Shown in pieces: positions 33,976 to 41,830 of a DNA stretch of 64,000 nt. Location of the stretch: positions 62,001 through 126,000 of the forward strand of contig CADBCV010000001.1 in the NCBI GenBank assembly GCA_902793285.1, written 5' to 3'. The position numbers were made by a program, and so were the translations under genes. The notes under the pieces were generated by a model that worked only from the letters and a program-made list of their open reading frames with translations, searched no databases and was not told the DNA's origin. Each line of letters begins with the position of its first letter. Positions within the stretch are counted from its first letter, which is position 1. The DNA is from Oscillospiraceae bacterium (lineage in GTDB: Bacteria; Bacillota; Clostridia; Oscillospirales; Oscillospiraceae).

Positions 33976-34687
33976 CCAAAATCCTCCTTCTGATTTTTTG
34001 GATCGTTTCCTTTTTGCCGGGTCCCCGGCATGGGATAGAAAATGCGTATGTCTCTGTGTTTCGCGCCCGTTCTTCTTCCAACCACCTCCGTGATGTCCGT
34101 GCGGGCGTTCCGGCTGCCAATATTCAGCAGCTACGCGCCGGCTGCCGAGTCATCGGTCCAGCCGTACAAGTCCGCTTCCTGTCCTCTTGCTGTCTATTTC
34201 TCCGGGGGTAGCGAACCCCCGTTGAAAGCTGTGGGTCTCTAAGCTCCCTTTCAAAAAGGGAGCTGGCACCAGTGCGCACACCAATGTCATTTAGTTGGTG
34301 TCATTCTGAGGAGCATAGCGACGAAGAATCCCAACCCAATTGCAACCAACCACGGGATCCTTCGCTTGCGCTCAGGATGACATGTGAAGTTTATGGTGTT
34401 ATAAGCTACTACGGTTCGTTCAACGGGGGTCGCTGCTCCCCGCTGAAAGCTGTGGTAAAGCACGGCAGCCGCAAAAGCGGCCCCGCTTTGGGTGTCGGAT
34501 TCCCGGTTTCGCGAGCGCTTTCTGCCAACTGAGACGCGAGCAAAAGCCAATTTTTTGCGTTTTTTCCCGCCGCGGCGTTCCCGTTTTTTTGCCGGGCCTC
34601 TCCGTCTTCGCTAAATCCTCCCTTTCAATTTTGTGCAGAGTACATAAAGAGCAAGCCCTCTCGCCCGTGCATTTCTGGAAATAGCGC
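33976..34687. other. Gene-poor repeat-rich intergenic region
   Basis: No convincing gene. It holds a palindrome AGCTCCCTTT/AAAGGGAGCT (34242-34264) and a near-perfect inverted pair, AGCGAACCCCCGTTGAA (34210-34226) and TTCAACGGGGGTCGCT (34420-34435). Between these lies a MITE-like element (34299-34382). Both CCCCGTTGAAAGCTGTGG (ending about 34234) and CCCCGCTGAAAGCTGTGG (34438-34455) occur, a direct repeat flanking the element. Confidence 0.65.
34299..34382. mobile_element. MITE-like element with TGTCATYCTGAG terminal inverted repeats
   Basis: The left end TGTCATTCTGAG...GAAGAATCC is mirrored on the right by GGATCCTTCGC...CTCAGGATGACA. The element is 84 bp with no coding capacity. A related half-element occurs at 62541-62615. 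Similar sequences are known as dispersed intergenic repeats in gut bacteria, and no transposase is seen here. Confidence 0.65.
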
Positions 34688-34716
34688 TTGAAATGATTGG
34701 GGAATCATGGTATAGT
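34688..34716 (+). promoter_or_regulatory. Promoter of the tripartite transporter operon
   Basis: TTGAAA (34688-34693), a 17-nt spacer, TATAGT (34711-34716) with TGG before it. The design is nearly identical to the promoter of the giant gene at 15863-15891. Confidence 0.75.
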
Positions 34717-34796
34717 AGACGAGTAATTCGGAGAGAGATACTCCGGGGACGGACGCGGGCCTTGCCGCCCGTATATTTTAAAAGGAGGAAACACCC

Positions 34797-35777
34797 ATGA
34801 AAAAGATCCTCGCGCTCACCCTCGCCCTGTGCATGGTCTTCGCCCTCTGCGCCTGCGGAAGCGGCGGCGGCACTGCCGCCAAGACGGAAAGCGGCCCCTT
34901 CAAGCCCAGCGGCCCCGTCACCATGATCGTCGCCTACAAAGCCGGCAACGGCACCGACATCACGGCCCGCATCCTCGCCAAGTACGCCGAGAAGTATATC
35001 GGCCAGACCATCGTGATTGACAACCAGGACGGCGGCTCCGGCTCCAAGGGCTGGTCCAAGCTCTCCTCCTCCAAGCCCGACGGTATGACCATCGGCTTCA
35101 TCAACCTGCCCAACTTCAACAGCTCCATCGTCAAGAAGCTCGGCACCTACACCATCGACAGCTTCGCCCCCATCTGCAACCACGTCACCGAGACCTCCGT
35201 CGTCGTCGTCCGCGCCGACGATGCGCGCTTCCCCGATCTCCAGGCCCTGGTCGACTACGGCAAGGCCCACGACGGCGAGCTGATCGCCTCCACCAATGGC
35301 GCCCAGGCCTCCAACCACATCGGCGCCCAGGCCTTCGCCAACTCCGCCGGCTTCAAGTATAAGGCCGTTCCCAAAGGCAATACCAACGAGGAGCTCACCT
35401 CCCTGCTCGGCAAAGAGGCTGACTTCTGCGTGGTCAAGCTCCCCGATATCAGCTCCATGGCCGACTCCGTCAAGGTTCTGGCCGTCTTCGGGACCGAGCG
35501 TATGCCCGAGCTGCCCGACGTTCCCACCCTCTCCGAGCTCGGCTTCTACAAGGATTGGCTTGGCTCCTCCCGCTGCATCGCCGCTCCCGCGGGCGTGAGC
35601 CAGGAAGTCATCAAGTTCTATGAGGAGGCCTTCAAGAAGGCGATGGAAGATCCCGATTACCTGGCCGAGTCCTCCAGCTTCGCCACCGATTACAAGGACG
35701 CCGCCGCCACCACCGAGCTTGTCAAGCAGCAGCAGGCCTTCACCGAGGGCCTTGCCAGCGGCTTCTGGTACGAGTAA
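34797..35777 (+). CDS. tctC: Tripartite tricarboxylate transporter substrate-binding lipoprotein (TctC)
   Basis: A 326-residue extracytoplasmic solute-binding protein. The signal peptide ends in the lipobox ALCAC (Cys at about 19). The TctC/Bug-family fold follows: VTMIVAYKAGNGTDITARILA near residue 40, GQTIVIDNQDGGSGSKGW, the FAPICNHVTET segment, and PDVPTLSELGF near 239. It would capture a carboxylate and deliver it to TctAB. Codon choice is strongly biased to C-ending codons, as in highly expressed genes. AAGGAGG is 9 nt before the ATG. A strong stem-loop separates it from tctB. Confidence 0.9.
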   Translation: MKKILALTLALCMVFALCACGSGGGTAAKTESGPFKPSGPVTMIVAYKAGNGTDITARILAKYAEKYIGQTIVIDNQDGGSGSKGWSKLSSSKPDGMTIGFINLPNFNSSIVKKLGTYTIDSFAPICNHVTETSVVVVRADDARFPDLQALVDYGKAHDGELIASTNGAQASNHIGAQAFANSAGFKYKAVPKGNTNEELTSLLGKEADFCVVKLPDISSMADSVKVLAVFGTERMPELPDVPTLSELGFYKDWLGSSRCIAAPAGVSQEVIKFYEEAFKKAMEDPDYLAESSSFATDYKDAAATTELVKQQQAFTEGLASGFWYE

Positions 35778-35817
35778 ACCGCCTGCCCCGATCCACAGGA
35801 ATTCCATCGAAGCACAG

Positions 35818-35858
35818 CACCTGTTTAAGAGAGCTCCTAAGGCTCTCTTAAACAGGTG
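35818..35858 (+). promoter_or_regulatory. Intercistronic stem-loop between tctC and tctB
   Basis: A perfect 17-bp stem with a 7-nt loop (CACCTGTTTAAGAGAGC ... GCTCTCTTAAACAGGTG). No T-run follows (AAATAAAA), so it probably acts as a 3' mRNA stabiliser or processing barrier that keeps the binding protein more abundant than the membrane parts. Confidence 0.75.
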
Positions 35859-35884
35859 AAATAAAATCAGGGAGGGATCCGGCT

Positions 35885-36331
35885 TTGAAAATGAAATATA
35901 CGGACGTCGGCATCGTGGCGATCTTCTATGTGATCTGCGGCCTGTTCTTCGCGGAAACCATGAAGCTCCCCGCCGAGAGCCAGACGTACCCGAAGTTTAT
36001 CGTCATCATCCTGTTCGGTCTCACGACGCTGTATCTGATCCAGATGATCATGAATGCGGTCAAAAACGGCACCGAGAGCGGCGCGTCCGATTTCGAGGGC
36101 TTCCAGGCCAAGCAGTTTTTCGTCTGCCTCGTCCTGGCGTTTGTCTACATCCTCGCCGTCATCAACATCGGCTTCTATGTCTCCACCGCCGTCTTCCTCG
36201 TGGTATCGCTCTTCTTCCTTAAGGTCAAGCCCCTGTACATCGCGATCGCCACGGTCGCCCTGCTCCTGCTGATCTACGGCGCGTTTACCCTCTTCCTGCG
36301 TGTCCAGCTTCCGAATAATATTCTGTTTTAA
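35885..36331 (+). CDS. tctB: Tripartite tricarboxylate transporter small membrane subunit (TctB)
   Basis: A 148-residue protein with four membrane segments (about residues 7-24, 38-58, 79-98, 105-135) and the usual TctB size and topology. LPAESQTYPKFIVIILFGL is the family's hallmark Y/FP.F region in loop 1. It stabilises the large TctA channel subunit. The TTG at 35885 is taken as start because GGAGGG lies 8 nt upstream. The in-frame ATG at 35891 would be 14 nt away. tctA follows after 15 nt. Confidence 0.85.
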   Translation: MKMKYTDVGIVAIFYVICGLFFAETMKLPAESQTYPKFIVIILFGLTTLYLIQMIMNAVKNGTESGASDFEGFQAKQFFVCLVLAFVYILAVINIGFYVSTAVFLVVSLFFLKVKPLYIAIATVALLLLIYGAFTLFLRVQLPNNILF

Positions 36332-36346
36332 GGGAGGACGTGCAAG

Positions 36347-37818
36347 ATGTTAAGTACTTTGTCTGTGATGGGACAGGGCTTCCTGCACGCCATGTCTCCC
36401 ATTAATCTCATTATGATGATCGCCGGCGTCGCCATGGGCATCATCGTCGGCTGCATGCCCGGCCTCTCGGCCGCGATGGGCGTGGCGCTGATGCTGCCGC
36501 TGACCTTCACCATGCAGCAGGACACCGCCCTGATCGTGCTCGGCGCCATCTACTGCGGCGCGATCTTCGGCGGCTCCATCTCCGCCATCCTGATCCATAC
36601 CCCCGGCACCCCGGCCTCCGCCGCCACCGCCATCGAGGGCTACCAGATGACCAAACGCGGTCAGGCAGGCAAGGCCCTGTTCACCGCCTGCTACGCCTCC
36701 TTCTGGGGCGGCCTGCTCAGCTGCATCTCCCTGTACTTCTTCGCGCCCCTGCTCGCTGAACTGACGCTGAAGTTCCAGTCCGCCGAGTATTTCTGGCTGT
36801 CCATCTTCGGCCTGACCATCATCGCCGGCGTCGCGGGCAAGTCCCTGGTCAAGGGTCTGATGTCCGGCGCGCTCGGCCTGCTGCTGAGCACCATCGGTTC
36901 CGACCCCGGCTCCGGCATGCCGCGCTTCATGCTGGGCGGCAACAGCTATTTCTATGACGGCATCAACGTCACCTGCGCGCTGATCGGTCTCTTCTCCATG
37001 TCCCAGGTCTTCATGCTGGCGGAGAAGAAAATCACCGAGCGCGCCCAGGCCAGCAAGGTCACCGACAAGATGAGCCTCACCCGTGAGGAGCGCAAGATGA
37101 TCCGCCCGACCATCGTCCGCTCCTGGATCATCGGCAACCTGATCGGCATCCTGCCCGGCGCCGGCGCGGCTCCGAGGCCGCGAACAACGCCGTCACCGGC
37201 GGCTCCCTGATCCCGACGCTGACCCTCGGCATCCCGGGCGAATCCGTCACGGCGATCCTGATGGGCGGCCTCATCATGAAGGGCCTGCAGCCCGGCCGTA
37301 TGCTCTTCAACGAGGAGAACGCCCTCGTGACCTACACCTTCTTCGCGGGCTTCGTGCTCGTCCAGTTCTTCATGCTGGGCATCGGCCTGCTGGGCAGCCG
37401 CGGCTTCGCGCAGATCTCGAGACTGTCCGACGCGATCCTCATCCCCTGCGTCACGGTGCTGTGCGTCGTCGGCTCCTACGCGATCAACAAGCTGCCCGAG
37501 GACGTGCTGGTCATGTTCGTGTTCGGCGTGGTCGGCTACCTGATGCGAAAGCTGGATTTGAACACGGCGGCCATTGTGCTGGCCCTGATCTTGGGACCGA
37601 TCGGCGAAAAGAACCTGCAAAACGCCCTTATCATCTCCGACGGCAGTCCCAAGATCCTGTTCTCCTCCGTCATCTGCTGGGTGCTCATCGTCCTGTGCGT
37701 CGTCGGCATCCTCTCCCCGATCTTCATGGGCAAGCTCGAGAAGAAGGCCGAGGAGGACGCCTCCGGCATCGACCCCGACGACAAGAAGCCCGTCGATCTC
37801 GACATCGACAACGACTGA
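36347..37818 (+). pseudogene. tctA: TctA large membrane subunit, interrupted by an internal deletion/frameshift
   Basis: The first frame (36347 to about 37166, 273 codons) encodes a normal TctA start: MIAGVAMGIIVGCMPGLSAAMG, IHTPGTPASAATAIEGY, and up to IGILPGAGA. It then runs into APRPRTTPS and a stop at 37210. The rest continues in another frame from about 37168 (GSEAANNAVTGGSLIPTLTLG) to 37818. In intact homologues about 30 residues join GAGA to the E(A/S)ANNA motif, and these are missing here. A loss of about 95-100 bp not divisible by three best explains both changes. Either the gene is dead or the assembly lost a short segment at the GC-rich GGCGCCGGCGCGGC stretch. Confidence 0.85.
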
Positions 37819-37831
37819 GATCATCTTCCCG

Positions 37832-37860
37832 GGACTGCTCCGCATGGGGCAGTCCTTTTT
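37832..37860 (+). terminator. Terminator of the tct operon
   Basis: GGACTGC (37832-37838) pairs with GCAGTCC (37849-37855) and is followed by five T, 13 nt after the tctA stop. Confidence 0.85.
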
Positions 37861-37904
37861 ATGTCTATATTCCATTACTTTGCGAATTTAAAAATTTCAA
37901 GCCC

Positions 37905-37933
37905 TTTACTTTCTTTGATTTATGTGTTATACT
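37905..37933 (+). promoter_or_regulatory. Promoter of the Y-polymerase cassette
   Basis: TTTACT (37905-37910), a 17-nt spacer, TATACT (37928-37933) with TGT before it, about 32 nt upstream of ATG 37965. I could not find a convincing LexA box (CGAAC-N4-GTTCG type). Confidence 0.55.
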
Positions 37934-37964
37934 TGAACACGCAAACGGAAGGAGGCGCCGCACG

Positions 37965-39371
37965 ATGGAGCCCGACACACGCACCTGCATCTGCATCGAT
38001 CTCAAGTCCTACTACGCCTCGGTGGAGTGCGTGGCCCGGGGGCTCGACCCGCTGACGGCAAGGCTTCTCGTGGCGGATGTGACGCGCTCTGACCAGACGA
38101 TCTGTCTCGCCGTGTCCCCGGCGCTCAAGGCAATGGGTGTCCCCTCCCGCCCCAGGCTCTTTGAGGCGAAGGAAGCCATTCGTCTCTACGACGCCGCGCA
38201 CCGGACGAAGACACAATACCACATCGCGCGGCCACGCATGGCGGAGTATGAGCGCGTCTCGGCGCTGATCTTCTCGATCTACCTGCACTATGTTGCGCCC
38301 GAGGATATCCACGTCTACAGCATCGACGAGGCGTTCATCGACTGCACGCGCTATCTCGCCCGCTATGAAAGGCAGGCGCGCGAACAGGGCGTGAGCCCCG
38401 CGCACGTGATGGCGCGCACCATGATCCGCGAGGTCCTCAGGCGCACCGGCATCACCGCCACCGTGGGCATCGGCACAAACCTCTACCTTGCGAAGGTCGC
38501 CATGGACATCGTGGCGAAGAAGGCCCCCGCCGACAGCGACGGGGTGCGCATCGCGGAGCTCGACGAGATGCGCTACCGCAGGCTTTTGTGGGACCACCGG
38601 CCGCTCACCGACTTCTGGCAGATCGGCCCCGGCACCGCCCGCCGTCTCATGGACGCGCAGCTATTTACCATGGGCCAGATCGCCGAGCGCTCGCTGCGGG
38701 ACGAGGAGTATTTTTACCGCGTCTTCGGCATCAACGGGGAGATCCTCATCGACCATGCCTGGGGCATCGAGCCCGTGCGCATGGAGGATATCAAGGGCTA
38801 TCGCGCCGCGTCCAACAGTCTCTCGAACGGGCAGGTCCTCCCGCGGCCCTACCCCTACGAGCAGGCGCGGGTCGTGTTTCAGGAGATGGTGGAGCTTCTG
38901 TGCGGGGAGCTCTTTGCGAAAAATCTCACGACGCCCGCGCTGACCTGGTGGGCCTCCTACGACTACAAGAGTCTGGAGCAGCGCCCGGATTACGCGGGGC
39001 CGGTCAAGCTCGATTTCTACGGGCGGCTGCACCCCTGCCACAGCGGCTGCACCGTCCGTCTGCGCGCCCGCGCAAACGCCCCGAGCGCCATCTTAAAGCC
39101 CGTGCTGGACGCCTTTGACCGCAGGACAGACCACGCCCTGCTCTTTCGCAGGCTCGGCATCTGTGCCGAGGATATACGCGAGGACGAAAGCTCTCTGCAG
39201 CTTGACCTCTTTTCCGACGGGGAGGCGCTCGCGCGGGAGCGGCGGCTCACGAGGGCGGTGCTGGAGGTACGCAAAAAGTATGGCGCGAACGCCCTGCTCA
39301 AGGGGCTGAACTTCCGCGAGGGGGCCACCGCCATGGAGCGCAACACCCAGATCGGCGGCCACCGCGCCTGA
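37965..39371 (+). CDS. Y-family translesion DNA polymerase (UmuC/DinB-like)
   Basis: A 468-residue protein. CIDLKSYYASVECVARGLDP (about residues 10-29) holds the first catalytic Asp and the steric-gate region. VYSIDEAFIDC (about 118) holds the catalytic D-E pair. TGITATVGIGTNLYLAKVAMD and a helix-hairpin-helix thumb segment (DFWQIGPGTARRL) follow, then the little-finger domain. It copies across damaged DNA. The C-terminal region SSLQLDLFSD resembles a beta-clamp-binding motif (QLDLF). GGAAGGAGG precedes the ATG. The next two genes encode a YolD-like protein and SRAP. Confidence 0.9.
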   Translation: MEPDTRTCICIDLKSYYASVECVARGLDPLTARLLVADVTRSDQTICLAVSPALKAMGVPSRPRLFEAKEAIRLYDAAHRTKTQYHIARPRMAEYERVSALIFSIYLHYVAPEDIHVYSIDEAFIDCTRYLARYERQAREQGVSPAHVMARTMIREVLRRTGITATVGIGTNLYLAKVAMDIVAKKAPADSDGVRIAELDEMRYRRLLWDHRPLTDFWQIGPGTARRLMDAQLFTMGQIAERSLRDEEYFYRVFGINGEILIDHAWGIEPVRMEDIKGYRAASNSLSNGQVLPRPYPYEQARVVFQEMVELLCGELFAKNLTTPALTWWASYDYKSLEQRPDYAGPVKLDFYGRLHPCHSGCTVRLRARANAPSAILKPVLDAFDRRTDHALLFRRLGICAEDIREDESSLQLDLFSDGEALARERRLTRAVLEVRKKYGANALLKGLNFREGATAMERNTQIGGHRA

Positions 39372-39383
39372 GGATATCGGAAG

Positions 39384-39854
39384 ATGGAACAGAGCGCCGA
39401 AATCAAATACGCAGCCGCCTTTTCCCGCAGCCGCCCGCAGCACGGGCGCTGCGACGATTTTTCCCTCCGGCACCCGAAGATGCCCCTCGGCCAGCGCGCA
39501 AAGCTCTTTGCCCCCTACTCTGCCCTTGTGGGCTTTGAGGAGCTCATCGGCGAGAAGCTGCGGCTCTATGTGCCGCGGCGCGATCCAAACGAGGAGGAGC
39601 GGGCGGAGATCGACCGGGTCCTCTCCCGCCTGTACGAAGAGACCCGCAGGCGGGACGCGCCCCCCGTGCGGATCAGCGTGACCTTCTTTGTTCCCTGCCC
39701 CGATGAAAACCACGAGGCTTACGGGCGCGGCGGGACCTATGAGACCCTGTGCGGCACGGTCCGGAGAGTAGACCCGGCAGTGACAAAGTCGCTTCGCGTG
39801 GACGAGCGCGTGATCGGCTTTGCCGACATTGCCGCCATCACGATTTTGGAGTGA
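39384..39854 (+). CDS. YolD-like protein, partner of the Y-family polymerase
   Basis: A 156-residue protein with MPLGQRAKLFAPYSALVGFEELI (about residues 33-55), a pattern seen in small proteins that follow Clostridial UmuC-like genes and related to the YolD/YqjX group, proposed to act in place of UmuD. The rest is charged. The C-terminal VRRVDPAVTKSLRVDERVIGFADIAAI looks like a small beta domain. It starts 12 nt after the polymerase stop and ends 8 nt before the SRAP start, so it is operonic. Assignment to YolD is moderate. Confidence 0.6.
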   Translation: MEQSAEIKYAAAFSRSRPQHGRCDDFSLRHPKMPLGQRAKLFAPYSALVGFEELIGEKLRLYVPRRDPNEEERAEIDRVLSRLYEETRRRDAPPVRISVTFFVPCPDENHEAYGRGGTYETLCGTVRRVDPAVTKSLRVDERVIGFADIAAITILE

Positions 39855-39862
39855 ACATGCCC

Positions 39863-40486
39863 ATGTGCTGCCGTTTTTATATGGAGATGTCGCCGGAGCT
39901 GCGGCCTATTGTGGAAGCCGCGAACCGTTCCCGCCTGTACAGGGAGAATATCGACAGGCTCACAAAGCCGGTGTGCGCCGGGGGCGAGGTGTTCCCGGAG
40001 GCGCTTGTGCCGGTGCTCGCCTCCGGCAGGAGCGGGGCGAAGGCCGTCTTCCCGATGCTCTGGGGCTATCACGTGCCGGGAATTCAGCGCCCCATCGTAA
40101 ACGCCCGCGTGGAGACCGCCGCCGAAAAGCCCAGCTTCCGCGAGGGCTGGGGGATGCACCGCTGCGCGATCCCCGTATCCTGGTACTTTGAGTGGGAGCA
40201 TCTCCTCTCCCCTTCCGGCAGGCGCATCGCCGGGGACAAATACGCCATCATGACCCGGGGCGCGAGCCTGAGCTATCTATGCGGACTCTACCGCATGGAG
40301 GAGGGCTACCCGCACTTTGTAGTGCTGACACGGGAGGCAGCCGACAGCGTGCGCTTTCTGCATGACCGGATGCCGCTCATGCTGCCGGAGGAGGCTGTTG
40401 ACCGCTGGATCGACCCGCGGGCAAACCCCTACCTGCTGCTCTCCGCCGCCGTGGACGACGTGGTGTTTGAAAAGGCCGCGCTATAG
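39863..40486 (+). CDS. SRAP-domain protein (YedK/HMCES-like abasic-site crosslinker)
   Basis: A 207-residue SOS-response-associated peptidase domain. The start at 39863 gives Met-Cys-Cys-Arg-Phe, placing the catalytic Cys at position 2 after Met removal. The upstream ATG at 39857 (better RBS spacing) would bury it. Other active-site elements are present: NARVETAAEKPSFR (Asn), RCAIPVSWYFEWE (Glu) and FLHDRMPLML (His). The usual MCGRF is MCCRF here. Family members form a covalent link to abasic sites in single-stranded DNA. Encoded with a translesion polymerase, it fits a damage-tolerance cassette. Confidence 0.88.
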   Translation: MCCRFYMEMSPELRPIVEAANRSRLYRENIDRLTKPVCAGGEVFPEALVPVLASGRSGAKAVFPMLWGYHVPGIQRPIVNARVETAAEKPSFREGWGMHRCAIPVSWYFEWEHLLSPSGRRIAGDKYAIMTRGASLSYLCGLYRMEEGYPHFVVLTREAADSVRFLHDRMPLMLPEEAVDRWIDPRANPYLLLSAAVDDVVFEKAAL

Positions 40487-40490
40487 ACAA

Positions 40491-40519
40491 TTGACAAAAT
40501 GTGGCCTTTCCGTTATGAT
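40491..40519 (+). promoter_or_regulatory. Sigma-A promoter of the cobalamin operon
   Basis: TTGACA (40491-40496), a 17-nt spacer, TATGAT (40514-40519), immediately upstream of the riboswitch. Confidence 0.85.
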
Positions 40520-40523
40520 AAAG

Positions 40524-40660
40524 GGCAAGTGAACATCGGGCAGTCTTTCGCCGCTTCGGGCGGCAGGGGGAATGGGGTGAGAAGCCCCGCGAGTCGGTCA
40601 CTGTGATGCCGTGTCTTACGGATGAGTCAGATTACCTGAAAGCTGCCGCGTTTCTGCCGG
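40524..40660 (+). ncRNA. Cobalamin (AdoCbl-type) riboswitch
   Basis: The RNA shows GGGGAATGGGGTGAGAAGCCCC, then GTCGGTCACTGTGATG, then GAGTCAGATTACCTG, which correspond to the conserved core and B12 box of cobalamin riboswitches. A terminator hairpin at 40726-40756 lies between it and cbiK, so high cobalamin should stop transcription of the whole operon. Confidence 0.9.
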
Positions 40661-40725
40661 AACCGGAAATCGCCGCATGAAGCTGAGCCGCACTGTCGGC
40701 TTGGCTTATTTTGTGTTGCCCGTAT

Positions 40726-40756
40726 CCGTCTTCCGGTGGGAGGACGGGTTTTTTTA
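40726..40756 (+). terminator. Riboswitch expression-platform terminator
   Basis: CCGTCTTCC (40726-40734), GGTG loop, GGAGGACGG (40739-40747), then G and seven T. It lies about 75 nt upstream of the cbiK ATG. Confidence 0.85.
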
Positions 40757-40830
40757 TTTCATTGCGAATTTCAATTTCTTTCCAGGGAAATTGGCTCGTC
40801 AAAAATTATTTTATTATAAAGGAGAAAACC

Positions 40831-41769
40831 ATGAAAAAACTGCTTGCCTTTCTGCTGACCCTTGCCATGCTGTTCTCCGTGCCGGGCCTGTGCGCCTTCG
40901 CCGAGGCCCCGGAGGAGGACGATGAGAACTATGAGACCGGCGACGCCGCCCTTGATAACCCGCGCAACCAGGACGGCATCGGCGAGAAGGAGCTTCTGGT
41001 CGTGAGCTTCGGCACGAGCTACAACGACAGCCGCCGCCTGACTGTCGGCGGGATCGAGGGCGCGCTGGAGGCCGCCTTCCCCGACTGGAGCGTGCGCCGC
41101 GGCTTTACGAGCCAGATCATCATCGACCATGTAAGAAGCCGCGACGGGGAGCTCATCGACAATGTGGAGGAGGCCCTGGACCGCGCAATCGAAAACGGGG
41201 TCAAGACCCTTGTCGTGCAGCCGACCCACCTGATGGACGGCTTTGAGTACAACGATCTTGCGGACGCCCTCGCAGGCTACGCCGACGCCTTTGAGCGCGT
41301 CGCCCTGGGCGCGCCGCTGCTCACGACGGACGACGATTTCTCCCGCGTGGCAGACGCCATCGCAGAGGCGACGAAGGAATACGACGACGGTGAAACCGCG
41401 ATCTGCTTCATGGGCCACGGCACCGAGGCCGAGTCCAACGCCGTCTACGCCAAGATGCAGCAGGTCCTGCAGGACAAGGGCTGCACGAACGTGTTCATCG
41501 GCACTGTGGAGGCCACCCCCTCTGTTGAAGATGTGCTCGGCATGGTTCAGGCCGGCAGCTACAAGCGCGTCGTGCTCGAGCCGCTCATGATCGTCGCGGG
41601 CGACCACGCCAACAACGACATGGCGGGCGACGAGGAGGACAGTTGGAAGAGCGTCTTTGCGGGCGCGGGCTATGAGGTTCTGTGCGTCCTGCGCGGTCTC
41701 GGCGAGATGGAGGCGATCCAGACGCTCTTTGTCGAGCACGCCCAGGCGGCCATCGACACACTGAAATAA
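40831..41769 (+). CDS. cbiK: Exported sirohydrochlorin cobaltochelatase
   Basis: A 312-residue CbiK chelatase domain: LLVVSFGTSYNDSR near residue 55, FMGHGTEAESNAVYAKM (first metal/catalytic His) near 198, and EPLMIVAGDHANNDMAGD (second His) near 250. It inserts Co2+ into sirohydrochlorin (or precorrin-2 derivative) at the start of the anaerobic pathway. Unlike enteric CbiK it begins with a clear signal peptide, cleavage after AFA at about residue 24, followed by an acidic linker, so the enzyme should act outside the membrane. AAGGAGA precedes the ATG. It is the first gene behind the riboswitch. Confidence 0.9.
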   Translation: MKKLLAFLLTLAMLFSVPGLCAFAEAPEEDDENYETGDAALDNPRNQDGIGEKELLVVSFGTSYNDSRRLTVGGIEGALEAAFPDWSVRRGFTSQIIIDHVRSRDGELIDNVEEALDRAIENGVKTLVVQPTHLMDGFEYNDLADALAGYADAFERVALGAPLLTTDDDFSRVADAIAEATKEYDDGETAICFMGHGTEAESNAVYAKMQQVLQDKGCTNVFIGTVEATPSVEDVLGMVQAGSYKRVVLEPLMIVAGDHANNDMAGDEEDSWKSVFAGAGYEVLCVLRGLGEMEAIQTLFVEHAQAAIDTLK

Positions 41770-41775
41770 AACACG

Positions 41776-41805
41776 AGGGGCAGCGCCGGCTTCGGTCCTG
41801 CCCCT
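41776..41805 (+). other. Stem-loop between cbiK and the NEAT-like gene
   Basis: AGGGGCAG (41776-41783) pairs with CTGCCCCT (41798-41805). No T-run follows. It could modulate mRNA stability after the first cistron. Confidence 0.5.
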
Positions 41806-41830
41806 TGCCGGATTTGAAGGAATACAGATC

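Noticed and set aside
34272..34532. Plus-strand 86-codon frame in the repeat-rich intergenic region
   Set aside because: It runs across the MITE-like element and has no RBS or conserved features. The reading is repeat DNA.
37928..37965. LexA box upstream of the Y-family polymerase (GAACACGCAAAC)
   Set aside because: Only one half-site resembles the CGAAC-N4-GTTCG consensus, which is not enough to call an operator.
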